A stretch of 64,000 nucleotides of DNA. Source: Bacillus sp. NTK074B. GTDB lineage: Bacteria; Bacillota; Bacilli; Bacillales; Bacillaceae_B. The notes under the pieces were generated by a model. The model was not told the DNA's origin. It saw only the letters and a program-made list of their open reading frames with translations, and did not search any database. The position numbers and the translations under genes were made by a program. Location of the stretch: contig NZ_JAFKOH010000009.1 of assembly GCF_017303375.1 (NCBI RefSeq), forward strand, positions 62,001-126,000, written 5' to 3'. Positions 25,804-34,153 of this stretch are shown here, in pieces; within the stretch, counting starts at the first letter, position 1; the number at the start of each line of letters is the position of its first letter.

Positions 25804-25838
25804 AAAAAGGAACAAACGGTCACCGTTTGTTCCTTTCT
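25804..25838. terminator. Bidirectional terminator, DUF3905-like / yutD
   Basis: Stem AAAGGAACAAACGGT / ACCGTTTGTTCCTTT around one C, between convergent genes. Confidence 0.92.
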
Positions 25839-25844
25839 TCATCT

Positions 25845-26111
25845 TTATTTATTGACTTTCTTAACGAGAAAATAAGCACATCCGAAATTACAGTATTCAT
25901 ATAAATAGTCCTTATGAGTGCTTACCTTTGTATCAAAAGAAGCCTTCTGGTTGTGATCTTCAAAGAACCCCTTCAGCCTCAGCTGTCCATATCCCCAATC
26001 ACCGAGGATATAATCGTATTTGCTTAAAATATCGCTATATCTTTCCTTAAATGCTTCTTCGTTGAAACCGTCTCTGAATTCATCGACGATTTCATAGCAT
26101 GTATTCTGCAC
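25845..26111 (-). CDS. yutD: YutD, DUF1027 protein
   Basis: 88-aa protein of the YutD/DUF1027 family, clear from EEAFKERYSDILSKYDYILG, GDWGYGQLRLKGFFEDHN and the end YEYCNFGCAYFLVKK. Two cysteines (CNFGC) near the end could bind metal. AGAGGTGA lies about 5 bases before the GTG at 26111; another GTG three codons upstream overlaps that site, so the exact start is uncertain. The function is unknown. It lies in the yutEDCB region as in B. subtilis. Confidence 0.88.
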   Translation of the reverse strand: MQNTCYEIVDEFRDGFNEEAFKERYSDILSKYDYILGDWGYGQLRLKGFFEDHNQKASFDTKVSTHKDYLYEYCNFGCAYFLVKKVNK

Positions 26112-26232
26112 GCAAATCACCTCTGTCCACCCACTTTCGTTTCCTTATCTTAAATTATAACGGATTGTCCATTAATTTCTATGAAAAATTACCATACAAG
26201 ATGGTCACCCTATCAAATAGGGGGTGTTTAAG

Positions 26233-26958
26233 TTGAATAAATTAATTTTAGGTACGACGGTACTGAGCATTACGCTAATCGGAACTGCCTGTAATGGCAT
26301 TGACACGGCCAATGAAGAAATGTTCCACGATAACGGAAATACGATCAATGTTAGGGACAGGGAAGACCTGTATAACGAAGACAGTTGGACCAAAAAAGGA
26401 GCCCACAGAGGTGAAGACTTCGGTTATGTCAGACAGCAGAAAAGTCCTACCGGTGGTCAGAACATCTCCACGAAGGATATGTATAGCATCAACCGGGAGC
26501 AGGTAGCTGACAGCATCAGCAAGATGAGTGTCGCCCTTCCTAACGTGAAGGATTGCTCTACGCTAGTGACAGACGAAGAAGTGCTTGTCTCCTATGTGAC
26601 CGACAAAAAAGATAAAAACGGACGCTTTGAAGTAGCCGATCAGGTAAAGAAAACAGCCATGTCTGTCATCCCACGTTGGTATCATGTCTATGTAACCGAT
26701 GATAAATCGTTGATGCGCAATGTCGAAAACCTGGCCAAAATGGATAGCGACAGTAAAAACGTCAATACAGCGATTGACGACACCATCAATCTTATGCTGA
26801 AAGACTCTCCTCAAGGAAGAAATGTCGACTCGGGAGAGAATGCCAACGGCGAAATGACATCTGATCAATACGAAATGCGTGACGACGACACCCATAAAAT
26901 CAATATGGACCGCCAGAAACGCAACGATTATACCGACAACAATAACATGATGGAATAA
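26233..26958 (+). CDS. YhcN/YlaJ-family sporulation lipoprotein
   Basis: 241-aa exported lipoprotein. The signal peptide ends in lipobox LIGTAC with the lipidated Cys at residue 20. The central region (about 90-170; VADSISKMSVALPNVKDCST, EVLVSYVTD, MSVIPRWYHVYVTDD) is the YhcN/YlaJ domain found in forespore or spore inner-membrane lipoproteins. The tail is Asn/Asp-rich and disordered. The start is TTG at 26233 with AGGGGGTG upstream. Two hairpin elements follow at once (26960-27206). Confidence 0.87.
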   Translation: MNKLILGTTVLSITLIGTACNGIDTANEEMFHDNGNTINVRDREDLYNEDSWTKKGAHRGEDFGYVRQQKSPTGGQNISTKDMYSINREQVADSISKMSVALPNVKDCSTLVTDEEVLVSYVTDKKDKNGRFEVADQVKKTAMSVIPRWYHVYVTDDKSLMRNVENLAKMDSDSKNVNTAIDDTINLMLKDSPQGRNVDSGENANGEMTSDQYEMRDDDTHKINMDRQKRNDYTDNNNMME

Positions 26959-26959
26959 A

Positions 26960-27206
26960 GAAAAGCGGAGGCGGCTTGGTCAGAGGCGACAAGCATAAGA
27001 TGAATGGGCCACGAAGGCGCCCTTTGCCTTCTTGGTCCATTTAGCTTATGACCTCGAGCCTCTAGCCGCCGCAGCTGGACATCAAGAAAAGCGGAGGCGG
27101 CTTGGTCAGACCCGACAAGCATAAGACGAATCAACCGGAAAGGCGCTCTTTGCCTTTTTGGTTGATTTGACTTATGACCTCGAGGGGCTAGCCGCCGCAG
27201 CTGGAC
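26960..27206. repeat. Tandem pair of about 121-bp hairpin elements, 126-bp period
   Basis: Copy A 26960-27080 and copy B 27086-27206 both begin GAAAAGCGGAGGCGGCTTGG and end GCCGCCGCAGCTGGAC. Each folds into one long imperfect hairpin. Stems differ in sequence but keep pairing: apical GAAGGC/GCCTTC in A versus AAAGGC/GCCTTT in B; middle AATGGGCC/GGTCCATT in A versus AATCAACC/GGTTGATT in B; outer AGAGGC/GCCTCT in A versus AGACCC/GGGGCT in B. No ORF is intact through the pair. Confidence 0.9.
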
Positions 27207-27228
27207 CTCGAAGAAAACCATCTGTTAC

Positions 27229-27276
27229 AAAAAGGACTGACCGTTAGAGAGCATCTCCGACACGTCAGTCCTTTTC
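27229..27276 (-). terminator. Terminator of lipA
   Basis: Minus-strand stem AAAAGGACTGAC / GTCAGTCCTTTT with a 22-base loop, then TTTTTG. Confidence 0.8.
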
Positions 27277-27289
27277 TTGTTATGTGAAA

Positions 27290-28207
27290 TTATGCATTTT
27301 GAACTTCCTGCTCACCTTTGGCTTGTCTTGCTTTTGCAGCTGCGTTCACCTGCTCGTCGGCATGGTAAGAAGAACGTACAAGCGGACCTGCTTCACAGTG
27401 GCTGAAGCCTTTTTCCATAGCTGCTTCACGAAGTTCGGCAAATTCGTCTGGATGGTAATACTTTTGAACCTTCAAATGTTTCTTCGATGGTTGCAGATAT
27501 TGCCCCAGTGTCACAATATCAACATGATTGGCGCGAAGATCATCCATCGTTTCAAGGATTTCTTCCTTCGTTTCCCCCAGACCAACCATGATGCTTGATT
27601 TTGTCGGGATCTCAGGATTTAGTTCCTTTGCACGGCGCAGGAATTCCAATGTACGATCATAGGTCGCACGGGCACGAACTCTTGGAGTAAGGCGGCGGAC
27701 CGTTTCAACATTGTAGTTCATGATGTCAGGCTTAGCGTCCATCAACGTCTTAATGTTATCGAAGACTCCCCCCATATCGGAAGGCAGCACTTCAATAGAA
27801 GTGAACGGACTCTTACGACGGATGGCGCGAACGGTTTCAGCAAAGACTTGTGAACCGCCGTCTTTCAAGTCATCACGGGCAACAGCTGTAATAACCACGT
27901 GCTTAAGATTCATCATTTGTACAGAATCTGCAACACGTTCTGGTTCTTTTAGATCTAATTCAGTCGGAAGACCTGTTTTTACCGCACAAAAACGGCAGGC
28001 GCGTGTACAAATATCCCCGAGAATCATGAAAGTAGCCGTACGTCTTGTTCCCCAGCACTCATGAATATTCGGACAGCGGGCCTCTTCACACACAGTATGA
28101 AGATTGTTCTCACGCATCATTTTTTTCAAGCCCATATAATTATCGTTCGTATTCAGCTTAATCTTAAGCCAATCCGGTTTACGAATATGTTCATCTTTCT
28201 TGCTCAT
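27290..28207 (-). CDS. lipA: Lipoyl synthase
   Basis: Radical-SAM enzyme that inserts two sulfur atoms into octanoyl groups on GcvH or E2 proteins; 305 aa. The auxiliary cluster ligands are C40, C45 and C51 (CX4CX5C). The radical-SAM cluster is C67-TRA-C71-RF-C74. The C-terminal RSSYHADEQ supplies the serine ligand to the auxiliary cluster. GGAGATGAGGGG precedes the ATG at 28207; in-frame upstream starts lack sites. Its substrate protein GcvH is encoded at 51295-51678, and its Fe-S supply at 40-45 kb. Confidence 0.97.
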   Translation of the reverse strand: MSKKDEHIRKPDWLKIKLNTNDNYMGLKKMMRENNLHTVCEEARCPNIHECWGTRRTATFMILGDICTRACRFCAVKTGLPTELDLKEPERVADSVQMMNLKHVVITAVARDDLKDGGSQVFAETVRAIRRKSPFTSIEVLPSDMGGVFDNIKTLMDAKPDIMNYNVETVRRLTPRVRARATYDRTLEFLRRAKELNPEIPTKSSIMVGLGETKEEILETMDDLRANHVDIVTLGQYLQPSKKHLKVQKYYHPDEFAELREAAMEKGFSHCEAGPLVRSSYHADEQVNAAAKARQAKGEQEVQNA

Positions 28208-28430
28208 ACCCCTCATCTCCAATCCTAAATAATCTGACTTAGGCAAAGAGTGAAACGCTGTATCGTTCATCCTATGTAAACAAGCCATCATCAATATACT
28301 TCTTTTGTCACTTTATCATACTAAAAAAGTGAAAACAAGCATGCGATACCCTATTACCATTTATTGATGATTATGAATCCCGGTGAACGATACAAACTAC
28401 AAATAGGCCCCTAAAAATGGAGGGATTATT

Positions 28431-29429
28431 TTGTACAAACGATTGGTCTTACTCATTGTTCTTTTCTCCTTCGTGATAAGCCCAACCCAAGGCTTTGCAG
28501 AAGAAAAGCTTACGGATGAGCAGATTCACACCAAAAGAATGGAATTGTTTCAGAAGAGCGAGGCTTTGACTCATATTCCCTGGTACTACTTAGCTGCCGT
28601 TGATCAATATGAACGAAGTCTCCGGTTCGCCCGTAAAGATAGAGAAAAGCCATCTTCTTATATCTCGATTTTTATGGAATCCGAAAAGTGGATTGGCCCT
28701 CTGAATCCACACTCTGATGATGAGAACCCGGAAACGATTGCGCTTTTCAATGGAATCGGTCGGGACGGGGACCTGGACGGGAAAGCCAGCTTGAAAAGTG
28801 ATGAAGATGTCCTAGCTGCCTTAACGGACTTTATACTGAGATATGGTATCGATCGTGATAACTTCAAGTTGGCCCTTTGGGATTATTACAAACGGGATAA
28901 AACCGTCAGTATCATCATGGGAAATGCCAAAATATATAAACAGTACGGAACAATTCACCTGAATAAAAAAGCCTTTCCACTCCCCTTGAGATTTAACTAT
29001 AGTTACCGGAACACATGGGGAGATGCCCGTGGATGGGGTGGAAGACGAATCCATGAAGGGACGGATCTATTCGCTGACTACGGCGTACCGGTAAGAGCCA
29101 CGTCCTACGGTATCATTGAAATGAAAGGCTGGAACCGTTATGGAGGTTGGCGCATCGGCATCCGTGACATCAATAATACGTATCACTACTTTGCTCACTT
29201 GAGTGGTTTTGCGAAAGACCTTCATGTAGGACAGGTGGTTGAGCCGGGCATGGTGATCGGCGGGGTCGGAAGCTCAGGTTATGGACCACCGGGAACGTCA
29301 GGGAAATTCCCTCCCCATTTGCATTACGGTATGTATAAGGATAACGGCCTGACAGAATGGTCCTTTGATCCGTATCCTCATCTAAGAATGTGGGAACGCC
29401 AGGACAGAATGGAAAGCAGGAAACATTAA
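28431..29429 (+). CDS. lytH: LytH-type L-Ala-D-Glu peptidase (YunA), M23 family
   Basis: 332-aa exported zinc peptidase. The signal peptide covers about residues 1-23 (MYKRLVLLIVLFSFVISPT...GFA). The C-terminal M23 domain has H208 and D212 (HEGTD) and the H296-L-H298 pair that bind and use zinc. The long N-terminal region (25-185) is as in B. subtilis LytH. There it removes side chains during spore cortex formation under late mother-cell control. The start is TTG with GGAGGG 6 bases upstream. It is monocistronic. Confidence 0.93.
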   Translation: MYKRLVLLIVLFSFVISPTQGFAEEKLTDEQIHTKRMELFQKSEALTHIPWYYLAAVDQYERSLRFARKDREKPSSYISIFMESEKWIGPLNPHSDDENPETIALFNGIGRDGDLDGKASLKSDEDVLAALTDFILRYGIDRDNFKLALWDYYKRDKTVSIIMGNAKIYKQYGTIHLNKKAFPLPLRFNYSYRNTWGDARGWGGRRIHEGTDLFADYGVPVRATSYGIIEMKGWNRYGGWRIGIRDINNTYHYFAHLSGFAKDLHVGQVVEPGMVIGGVGSSGYGPPGTSGKFPPHLHYGMYKDNGLTEWSFDPYPHLRMWERQDRMESRKH

Positions 29430-29466
29430 AAAAGCAGACAATGGAGGATCCATCGTCTGCTTTTTC
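29427..29466. terminator. Bidirectional terminator, lytH / NSS small subunit
   Basis: Stem AAAAAAGCAGAC / GTCTGCTTTTT with inner ATGGA/TCCAT pairing. It lies between convergent genes. Confidence 0.92.
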
Positions 29467-29469
29467 CTT

Positions 29470-29577
29470 TTATACCTGTTTTTTTGATTTGGAAACAGCG
29501 TTCATGATACTAGCTGCTAATCCACCCCAGATGACGATCACTCCGACCACCATCATTGCAATTGCGCTACCAGACAT
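29470..29577 (-). CDS. MetS-like small subunit of a methionine/alanine importer
   Basis: 35-aa single-helix membrane peptide: MSGSAIAMMVVGVIVIWGG, then LAASIMNAVSKSKKQV. It matches the MaAIMP_sms type (small subunit of the MetPS importer in Corynebacterium). AAGGAGG stands 9 bases before the ATG, and one base separates it from the stop of the NSS transporter upstream. A strong terminator follows. Location, size and helix support a real gene. Confidence 0.88.
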   Translation of the reverse strand: MSGSAIAMMVVGVIVIWGGLAASIMNAVSKSKKQV

Positions 29578-29578
29578 G

Positions 29579-31105
29579 TTAGCTTACCTCCTTATAGCTA
29601 TCAGCATTCGATTTGGCATGCCAGCGTTTGAATCCGAAGGCTACTCCTGCCAGGATGGCAAATGCCGCTACAAACCATCCACTGTAAAGGATGAAAGTAT
29701 CTGAGTAGCCACCGTAGTTTCCAGTTTCATTTTCAAATTCTTTTAGTAAATTCATCTTGAACAAACCGAACATCATCCATCCCAGGACGATTGGTGTAAT
29801 AACGCCTAAGCATACTTTCCACCATGCTCCAAGCTGGATATCTGAAATTCCATTGGCATGAGACTGGAATGCTCCCAGTTTACGAAGGAACCAGGCAATC
29901 ACAACTACTTCCACCAATCCTACAAACGCCACTCCAAATTGGTTGATGAAGTAATCAGCTACATCCAGGAACAATAGACCTCCCTGTGTGGCAAAAAGGA
30001 TGGAGATAACGGCTGAAAGTCCTCCACCGAATAGAACAGCTTTGTTACGGGAGATTCCGAACTTCTCAGAAACCGCTGCTACATATGTTTCCGAGATCGA
30101 TATTAACGATGACAGTCCGGCAAGGACCAGAGAAGCAAAGAACAAGAAACCAAATACTTCGTTGAATGCCGGGAATTCGTTAATGATCTGCGGGAAGACC
30201 ACAAACGCCAGTCCCACTCCTCCACTTACAACATCCTGAACAGCAACTCCCTGTGATTGAGCCATGAAACCTAGTGCTGCAAATACCCCAATACCAGCCA
30301 ATAACTCGAATCCCGAGTTACTAAATCCTGTAATGAACGCATTGTTCGTAATATCCGATTTCTTCGGCAGATAACTTGAGTACGTAATCATGATCGCAAA
30401 GGCAATGGATAAGCTGAAGAAAATCTGCCCGTAGGCCGCTACCCATACACCAGGATCAGCGATTTTGCTGAAGTCCGGTTTGAAGAATGCATCCAGACCT
30501 TCCATCGCTCCAGGTAAAGTTAAAGCGCGAACAACTATAATTAAGAATAATATAACAAGTGCTGGAATAAAGATTTTATTCGCTACTTCGATCCCTTTCT
30601 TTACACCCTTGAAAAGAATACCGAGCGTCACGGCCCATACGATCACAAGGGGGATGAATACCCCTGGAACCACACTGCCCGTCTGACCTGCATCAACTGA
30701 AAGCTTTAAATAATCGCTGAACAGGAAGGATTCTGTATCCTTTCCCCAACCTAAATTGAAAGAAAAAACACTGTAGGACATCGCCCAGGCGATAATGACG
30801 GCATAATAGGTGGAAATAACGAATGCAATTAATACCTGCCACCATCCAAGCCATTCTGTTTTCTTATTAAGACGGAAATAAGATAACGGTGCTGAACCAC
30901 GGTACTTATGACCAATTGTAAATTCAAGTACTAATAATGGAATTCCTGCTGTCAGAAGAGCGAATAAATAAGGAATGAAGAATGCTCCCCCGCCATTTTC
31001 ATACGCTACTGCCGGAAAACGCCAAATGTTCCCTAGTCCGATTGCCGATCCGACAGCAGCCAGAATAAATCCTGCTCGTGTACCAAACTGTGCACGATTT
31101 TCCAT
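29579..31105 (-). CDS. NSS-family sodium-dependent transporter
   Basis: 508-aa, 12-helix neurotransmitter:sodium symporter family protein. The TM1 unwound sodium/substrate site reads AAVGSAIGLGNIWRFPAV (about 12-29). GGAFFIPYL and the helix-8 region are also typical. Na+-coupled uptake of a small amino acid is the family activity. The MetS-like small subunit next to it suggests methionine or alanine as substrate. AGGGGGG precedes the ATG at 31105. A consensus sigma-A promoter is at 31190-31218. Confidence 0.92.
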   Translation of the reverse strand: MENRAQFGTRAGFILAAVGSAIGLGNIWRFPAVAYENGGGAFFIPYLFALLTAGIPLLVLEFTIGHKYRGSAPLSYFRLNKKTEWLGWWQVLIAFVISTYYAVIIAWAMSYSVFSFNLGWGKDTESFLFSDYLKLSVDAGQTGSVVPGVFIPLVIVWAVTLGILFKGVKKGIEVANKIFIPALVILFLIIVVRALTLPGAMEGLDAFFKPDFSKIADPGVWVAAYGQIFFSLSIAFAIMITYSSYLPKKSDITNNAFITGFSNSGFELLAGIGVFAALGFMAQSQGVAVQDVVSGGVGLAFVVFPQIINEFPAFNEVFGFLFFASLVLAGLSSLISISETYVAAVSEKFGISRNKAVLFGGGLSAVISILFATQGGLLFLDVADYFINQFGVAFVGLVEVVVIAWFLRKLGAFQSHANGISDIQLGAWWKVCLGVITPIVLGWMMFGLFKMNLLKEFENETGNYGGYSDTFILYSGWFVAAFAILAGVAFGFKRWHAKSNADSYKEVS

Positions 31106-31189
31106 GCTGTTCCCCCCTAGTTCTTTCCAACTACCTTTCAAGAGGTATTTGAAATTTTTATATTTTCAGATTATTTATAATCTAAAGTC

Positions 31190-31218
31190 AGTATAGCTAG
31201 TTCCAGGACAATTGTCAA
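31190..31218 (-). promoter_or_regulatory. Sigma-A promoter of the NSS transporter operon
   Basis: Minus strand TTGACA (31218-31213), 17 bases, TATACT (31195-31190). It is close to consensus, 85 bases before the start codon. Confidence 0.82.
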
Positions 31219-31349
31219 AGCTTTATTTTAGTGAATCAGTGAGAATATTATAAAATGCCTGCAGTACTATTTCACTATAAGAAATTTGTCGGTTTTTAGG
31301 GAATGGGAGGAGATAGAATCATGCAGCGGATTCAACTTCCAATCAAGAA

Positions 31350-31383
31350 AAAAAACCAGAAGCGGGTTAGCTCCTGGTTTTTC
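31350..31383 (-). terminator. Terminator of the NhaC-family gene
   Basis: Minus-strand stem AAAAACCAGGAGC / GCTTCTGGTTTTT with one mismatch, 6-base loop, and a long T run. It lies 8 bases after the stop. Confidence 0.88.
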
Positions 31384-31390
31384 AATTCCA

Positions 31391-32953
31391 TTATTCTGCA
31401 GATGCTGGCTTTGCTTTTTCACCGAACAGTAAAGCGATTGCCATGATTAATATGATGACAACCACGAGTCCGAGGATGGTGCTTCCAGTGAATCCTAATA
31501 CGAGGTATCCGATTGCGGCTACAACCGCACCGATGATCGCATATGGAAGCTGGGTGATGACGTGATCGATATGATTGCTTCCTGCACCTGTAGAGGAAAG
31601 GATCGTCGTGTCCGAAATCGGCGAGCAGTGGTCACCCAGCACTGATCCTGCAAGGACCGCTGCCATGGCAGGAAGTAAAATGCTGACATCCGATGCTGCT
31701 GCAATTTCTCCGGCGATCGGCAGGAGAATCCCGAACGACCCCCAAGAAGTTCCCGTTGAGAAAGCCATAATTCCGGCGACCAGGAATAAGATGACCGGCA
31801 GCGCCTGCACTGGTAAGCTCGATTGTTCAACCAGTCCGGCAAGATATGTACCGGTTTGCAGTTGATCAATCAGTGTTACGATGGTCCAGGCAAAGATTAA
31901 AATATAAACAGCCGGCAGCATTGACTTGATTCCTTCCAGTACAGCCGTTCCAAGAGCACTGCCTTCAATTCCTTTCAGGCTTACTTGGCGAAGGAAGAAA
32001 ATCAGGGAAATCACCAGTCCGAATAATCCACCGTATAATAGCGATTTAGTAACATCTGTATTTTCAAAGATCGGCAGTAGATCAAAAGATCCCACCGCTT
32101 GATATCCAGTCCATAGCATCATGGAAACTGTACCGATGACAAGAGCCACAATCGGCCAGACAAGATCACCCACAGATCCTTTTGAACTGACAGGAAGATC
32201 ATTTTTCAATTCACCGGGAATTTCTTTGCCGGGATCATAAAGATCTCCGGTTTCAATGGCACGCACTTCATGCTCTTTCATTTTACCGAAATCAAGTCCC
32301 TTATAAGCAACCATGACAACAAGCAGGACCGCTGCCCACACATATAGGTTCATCGGGATCATTTGAATGAAAGCTGAAAATGCCGTGTACTCCGTAATAC
32401 TGTGAGCAGTAAGAATGGAACCGATGATTCCGATAATATATGCTCCCCAGCTCGAAATCGGTGAAACGACACAAATCGGAGCAGAGGTTGAATCGATGAT
32501 ATAAGCTAACTTTGCACGTGAAATTCTATGACGGTCCGTGATGGGTCTTGAAACCTGTCCGACAGCAAGGGCATTAAAATAGTCGTCAATAAATATGATG
32601 ATACCTAATACCGCAGCCAAAAGCTGTGCACCCTGCCTTGTCTTCACTCGTTTCATCGCCCATTCACCGAACGCGCGGCTCCCGCCTGAGATATTCACAA
32701 ATGCCGTGATCACACCGAGAATGAGTAAGAAGAAAATGATGTAGACATTCCAAGTATTCAGGCCGCCATCAGCGACAAAGATGCCCTTAAAGGCGTCCCA
32801 TACAAAGCTGAATGTTTTAGGAATGGATAAATCCGCCAACAGAAAGGCAGATGCGACAATTCCTACTCCCAATGAAAGCAGGACCCGTCTTGTGAGTATA
32901 ACCATAAGAATGGCTAAAAGGGGTGGTAATAATGAGTAAATCGTGTTTTCCAT
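31391..32953 (-). CDS. NhaC-family antiporter-like transporter, predicted lysine transporter
   Basis: 520-aa, about 12-helix membrane protein of the NhaC family. FIDDYFNALAVGQVSRPITDRHRIS is split across about residues 126-150 and carries the conserved acidic pair. STSAPICVVSPISSWGAYI and DHCSPISDTTILSSTGAG are the two family-specific half-sites. Na+/H+ or amino acid exchange is expected. A lysine riboswitch with a terminator lies directly upstream, so lysine uptake is the best guess for substrate. TAGGAGGAGG precedes the ATG. Confidence 0.9.
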   Translation of the reverse strand: MENTIYSLLPPLLAILMVILTRRVLLSLGVGIVASAFLLADLSIPKTFSFVWDAFKGIFVADGGLNTWNVYIIFFLLILGVITAFVNISGGSRAFGEWAMKRVKTRQGAQLLAAVLGIIIFIDDYFNALAVGQVSRPITDRHRISRAKLAYIIDSTSAPICVVSPISSWGAYIIGIIGSILTAHSITEYTAFSAFIQMIPMNLYVWAAVLLVVMVAYKGLDFGKMKEHEVRAIETGDLYDPGKEIPGELKNDLPVSSKGSVGDLVWPIVALVIGTVSMMLWTGYQAVGSFDLLPIFENTDVTKSLLYGGLFGLVISLIFFLRQVSLKGIEGSALGTAVLEGIKSMLPAVYILIFAWTIVTLIDQLQTGTYLAGLVEQSSLPVQALPVILFLVAGIMAFSTGTSWGSFGILLPIAGEIAAASDVSILLPAMAAVLAGSVLGDHCSPISDTTILSSTGAGSNHIDHVITQLPYAIIGAVVAAIGYLVLGFTGSTILGLVVVIILIMAIALLFGEKAKPASAE

Positions 32954-33007
32954 AGTGTCCTCCTCCTATTTGATAGGGGGGAACCATCGTAGCATGACAG
33001 AGGATAA

Positions 33008-33045
33008 TAAAAAAAGGCAACGATAGAGAAACTATCATTACCTTT
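33008..33045 (-). terminator. Riboswitch expression-platform terminator
   Basis: Minus-strand stem AAAGGTAATGATAG / CTATCGTTGCCTTT (G-U pairs), loop TTTCT, then seven T. It lies between the lysine aptamer and the transporter start, so it works as a conditional attenuator. Confidence 0.88.
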
Positions 33046-33074
33046 GTTAGTAACGTAAGTGCTCCATCACGATC

Positions 33075-33252
33075 TGTAGCTCCCCATTATAGAGATTTCC
33101 CTATAATGACAGTGTTATCCTTCTTCAAGACAACCCCAGTAAATAGACCTTTGACAAGCATATTTACTTCGGCAAAGATTCCCTTTCATCTGTTTTCTTC
33201 GTTGTCATCCTCGAACAGATTACTCTTGAACCCTGCGCCTCTACCCCATCGG
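33075..33252 (-). promoter_or_regulatory. Lysine riboswitch (L box)
   Basis: Reading the minus strand from 33252, conserved L-box blocks occur in order: GGTAGAGGCGC, TTCAAGAGTA, GATGAAAGGG, TTGCCGAAG, TATTTACTGGGG, ACACTGTCA, TATAGGGAAATCTCTATA and GGGGAGCTAC. GTAG/CTAC closes helix P1. Comparable blocks occur in the B. subtilis lysC leader as I recall it. Lysine binding should favour the downstream terminator and reduce transporter expression. Confidence 0.93.
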
Positions 33253-33288
33253 ACTGATGATGTGGTGTGTTATAAAATTTTCTTTATT

Positions 33289-33317
33289 AATATAACAAAC
33301 TATCATTCTTTTGACAA
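33289..33317 (-). promoter_or_regulatory. Sigma-A promoter of the lysine riboswitch transcript
   Basis: Minus strand TTGTCA (33317-33312), 17 bases, TATATT (33294-33289). Start is expected about 33282, 30 bases before the aptamer. Confidence 0.75.
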
Positions 33318-33330
33318 CTTTTTTCCCGGA

Positions 33331-34095
33331 CTAATTTGTGGGAAATTCAATGGAAGGACTCGATCCCCCTCCACCATTATTATAAAATTGCGGTACATCC
33401 AGATGAACCGTCCCCATCGCAACCAGGATATCCTGCTTGATCGTTTCGGTTTTCGTTGCAAACGGGATGATGATTTGTACATTTACTTCAAGCTCCACAA
33501 ACACCTTCACTACTGCGTTATTGATTCCAAACTGCTCTACCGTCGTTTTCACATCGGAACGTACGTCACCGATGGAATGAAAGCGAATGGGGATTTTCGG
33601 CCCCAAGTTCCCGAGCAAAACGTTGTTCGTAGCCTGACCTAGAGGTACGGAATACGTAATGCCCTTCGCAGTCTTCGATTTGCCTTTATCAATTTCCACC
33701 TCTGTGAGAAACTCAAGATTTTCAATATTCCCGGCCTCTGCTTCCTGAAGATTCTGCTGGACCAGATTCGTGATTTCTGCCTGGACCCTGTTGATGGTCT
33801 GCGTATTATATTTGAACGAAACAATATCGCCTTCCTGGTTCTTCACTTCTTCGGTTATATCCGAAATATCCAGAACATCGGCAATCTTTTTATTGATCGC
33901 TTTATTAATCACCAGGGTACCGATCCTGCTCGTCTGTGTCTCGGCATAAGCAAGAAGGGTCGGTTTTAACCCTTTGTTAATGATCCATAATCCAAATCCA
34001 GTGGAAATCATAAAGAACAGAAATGTAATGATCATAACATGTCGAAAAGGCAGTGGACCTCCTCTTCGGGGTTTGTAGGTTTTGAACTTTGACAA
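33331..34095 (-). CDS. yunB: Sporulation protein YunB
   Basis: 254-aa protein with one N-terminal membrane helix (about 20-41) and a large extracytoplasmic domain, as in YunB, a mother-cell sporulation protein in B. subtilis. A glycine/serine-rich end (NNGGGGSSPSIEFPTN) follows. The start is a TTG at 34095, with AAGGGGGG 7 bases upstream. Both the ribosome binding site and the TTG lie within the terminator hairpin and T tract of the upstream HD-GYP gene. Thus read-through mRNA would hide them, while a transcript starting inside the hairpin would not. Confidence 0.9.
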   Translation of the reverse strand: MSKFKTYKPRRGGPLPFRHVMIITFLFFMISTGFGLWIINKGLKPTLLAYAETQTSRIGTLVINKAINKKIADVLDISDITEEVKNQEGDIVSFKYNTQTINRVQAEITNLVQQNLQEAEAGNIENLEFLTEVEIDKGKSKTAKGITYSVPLGQATNNVLLGNLGPKIPIRFHSIGDVRSDVKTTVEQFGINNAVVKVFVELEVNVQIIIPFATKTETIKQDILVAMGTVHLDVPQFYNNGGGGSSPSIEFPTN

Positions 34096-34142
34096 AAAAA
34101 TCCCCCCTTACAAGCTATTTGTATGCTCTGTAAGAGGGGATT
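34094..34142 (-). terminator. HD-GYP gene terminator that contains the yunB ribosome binding site
   Basis: Minus-strand stem AATCCCCTCTTACA / TGTAAGGGGGGATT with one wobble and an about 16-base loop, followed by a T run. The 3' arm contains AAGGGGGG, and the T run contains the TTG start of yunB. Confidence 0.85.
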
Positions 34143-34153
34143 AACGCAAAAAT

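Noticed and set aside
26960-27206. Protein-coding frames across the tandem hairpins
   Set aside because: The minus-strand frame there (26928-27221) is a by-product of the repeat. Its two halves repeat each other and it has no binding site; the stems covary as RNA or DNA structure instead.
33100-33640. Plus-strand frame over the lysine riboswitch and yunB
   Set aside because: It overlaps a clear L-box leader and yunB on the other strand and has no binding site.
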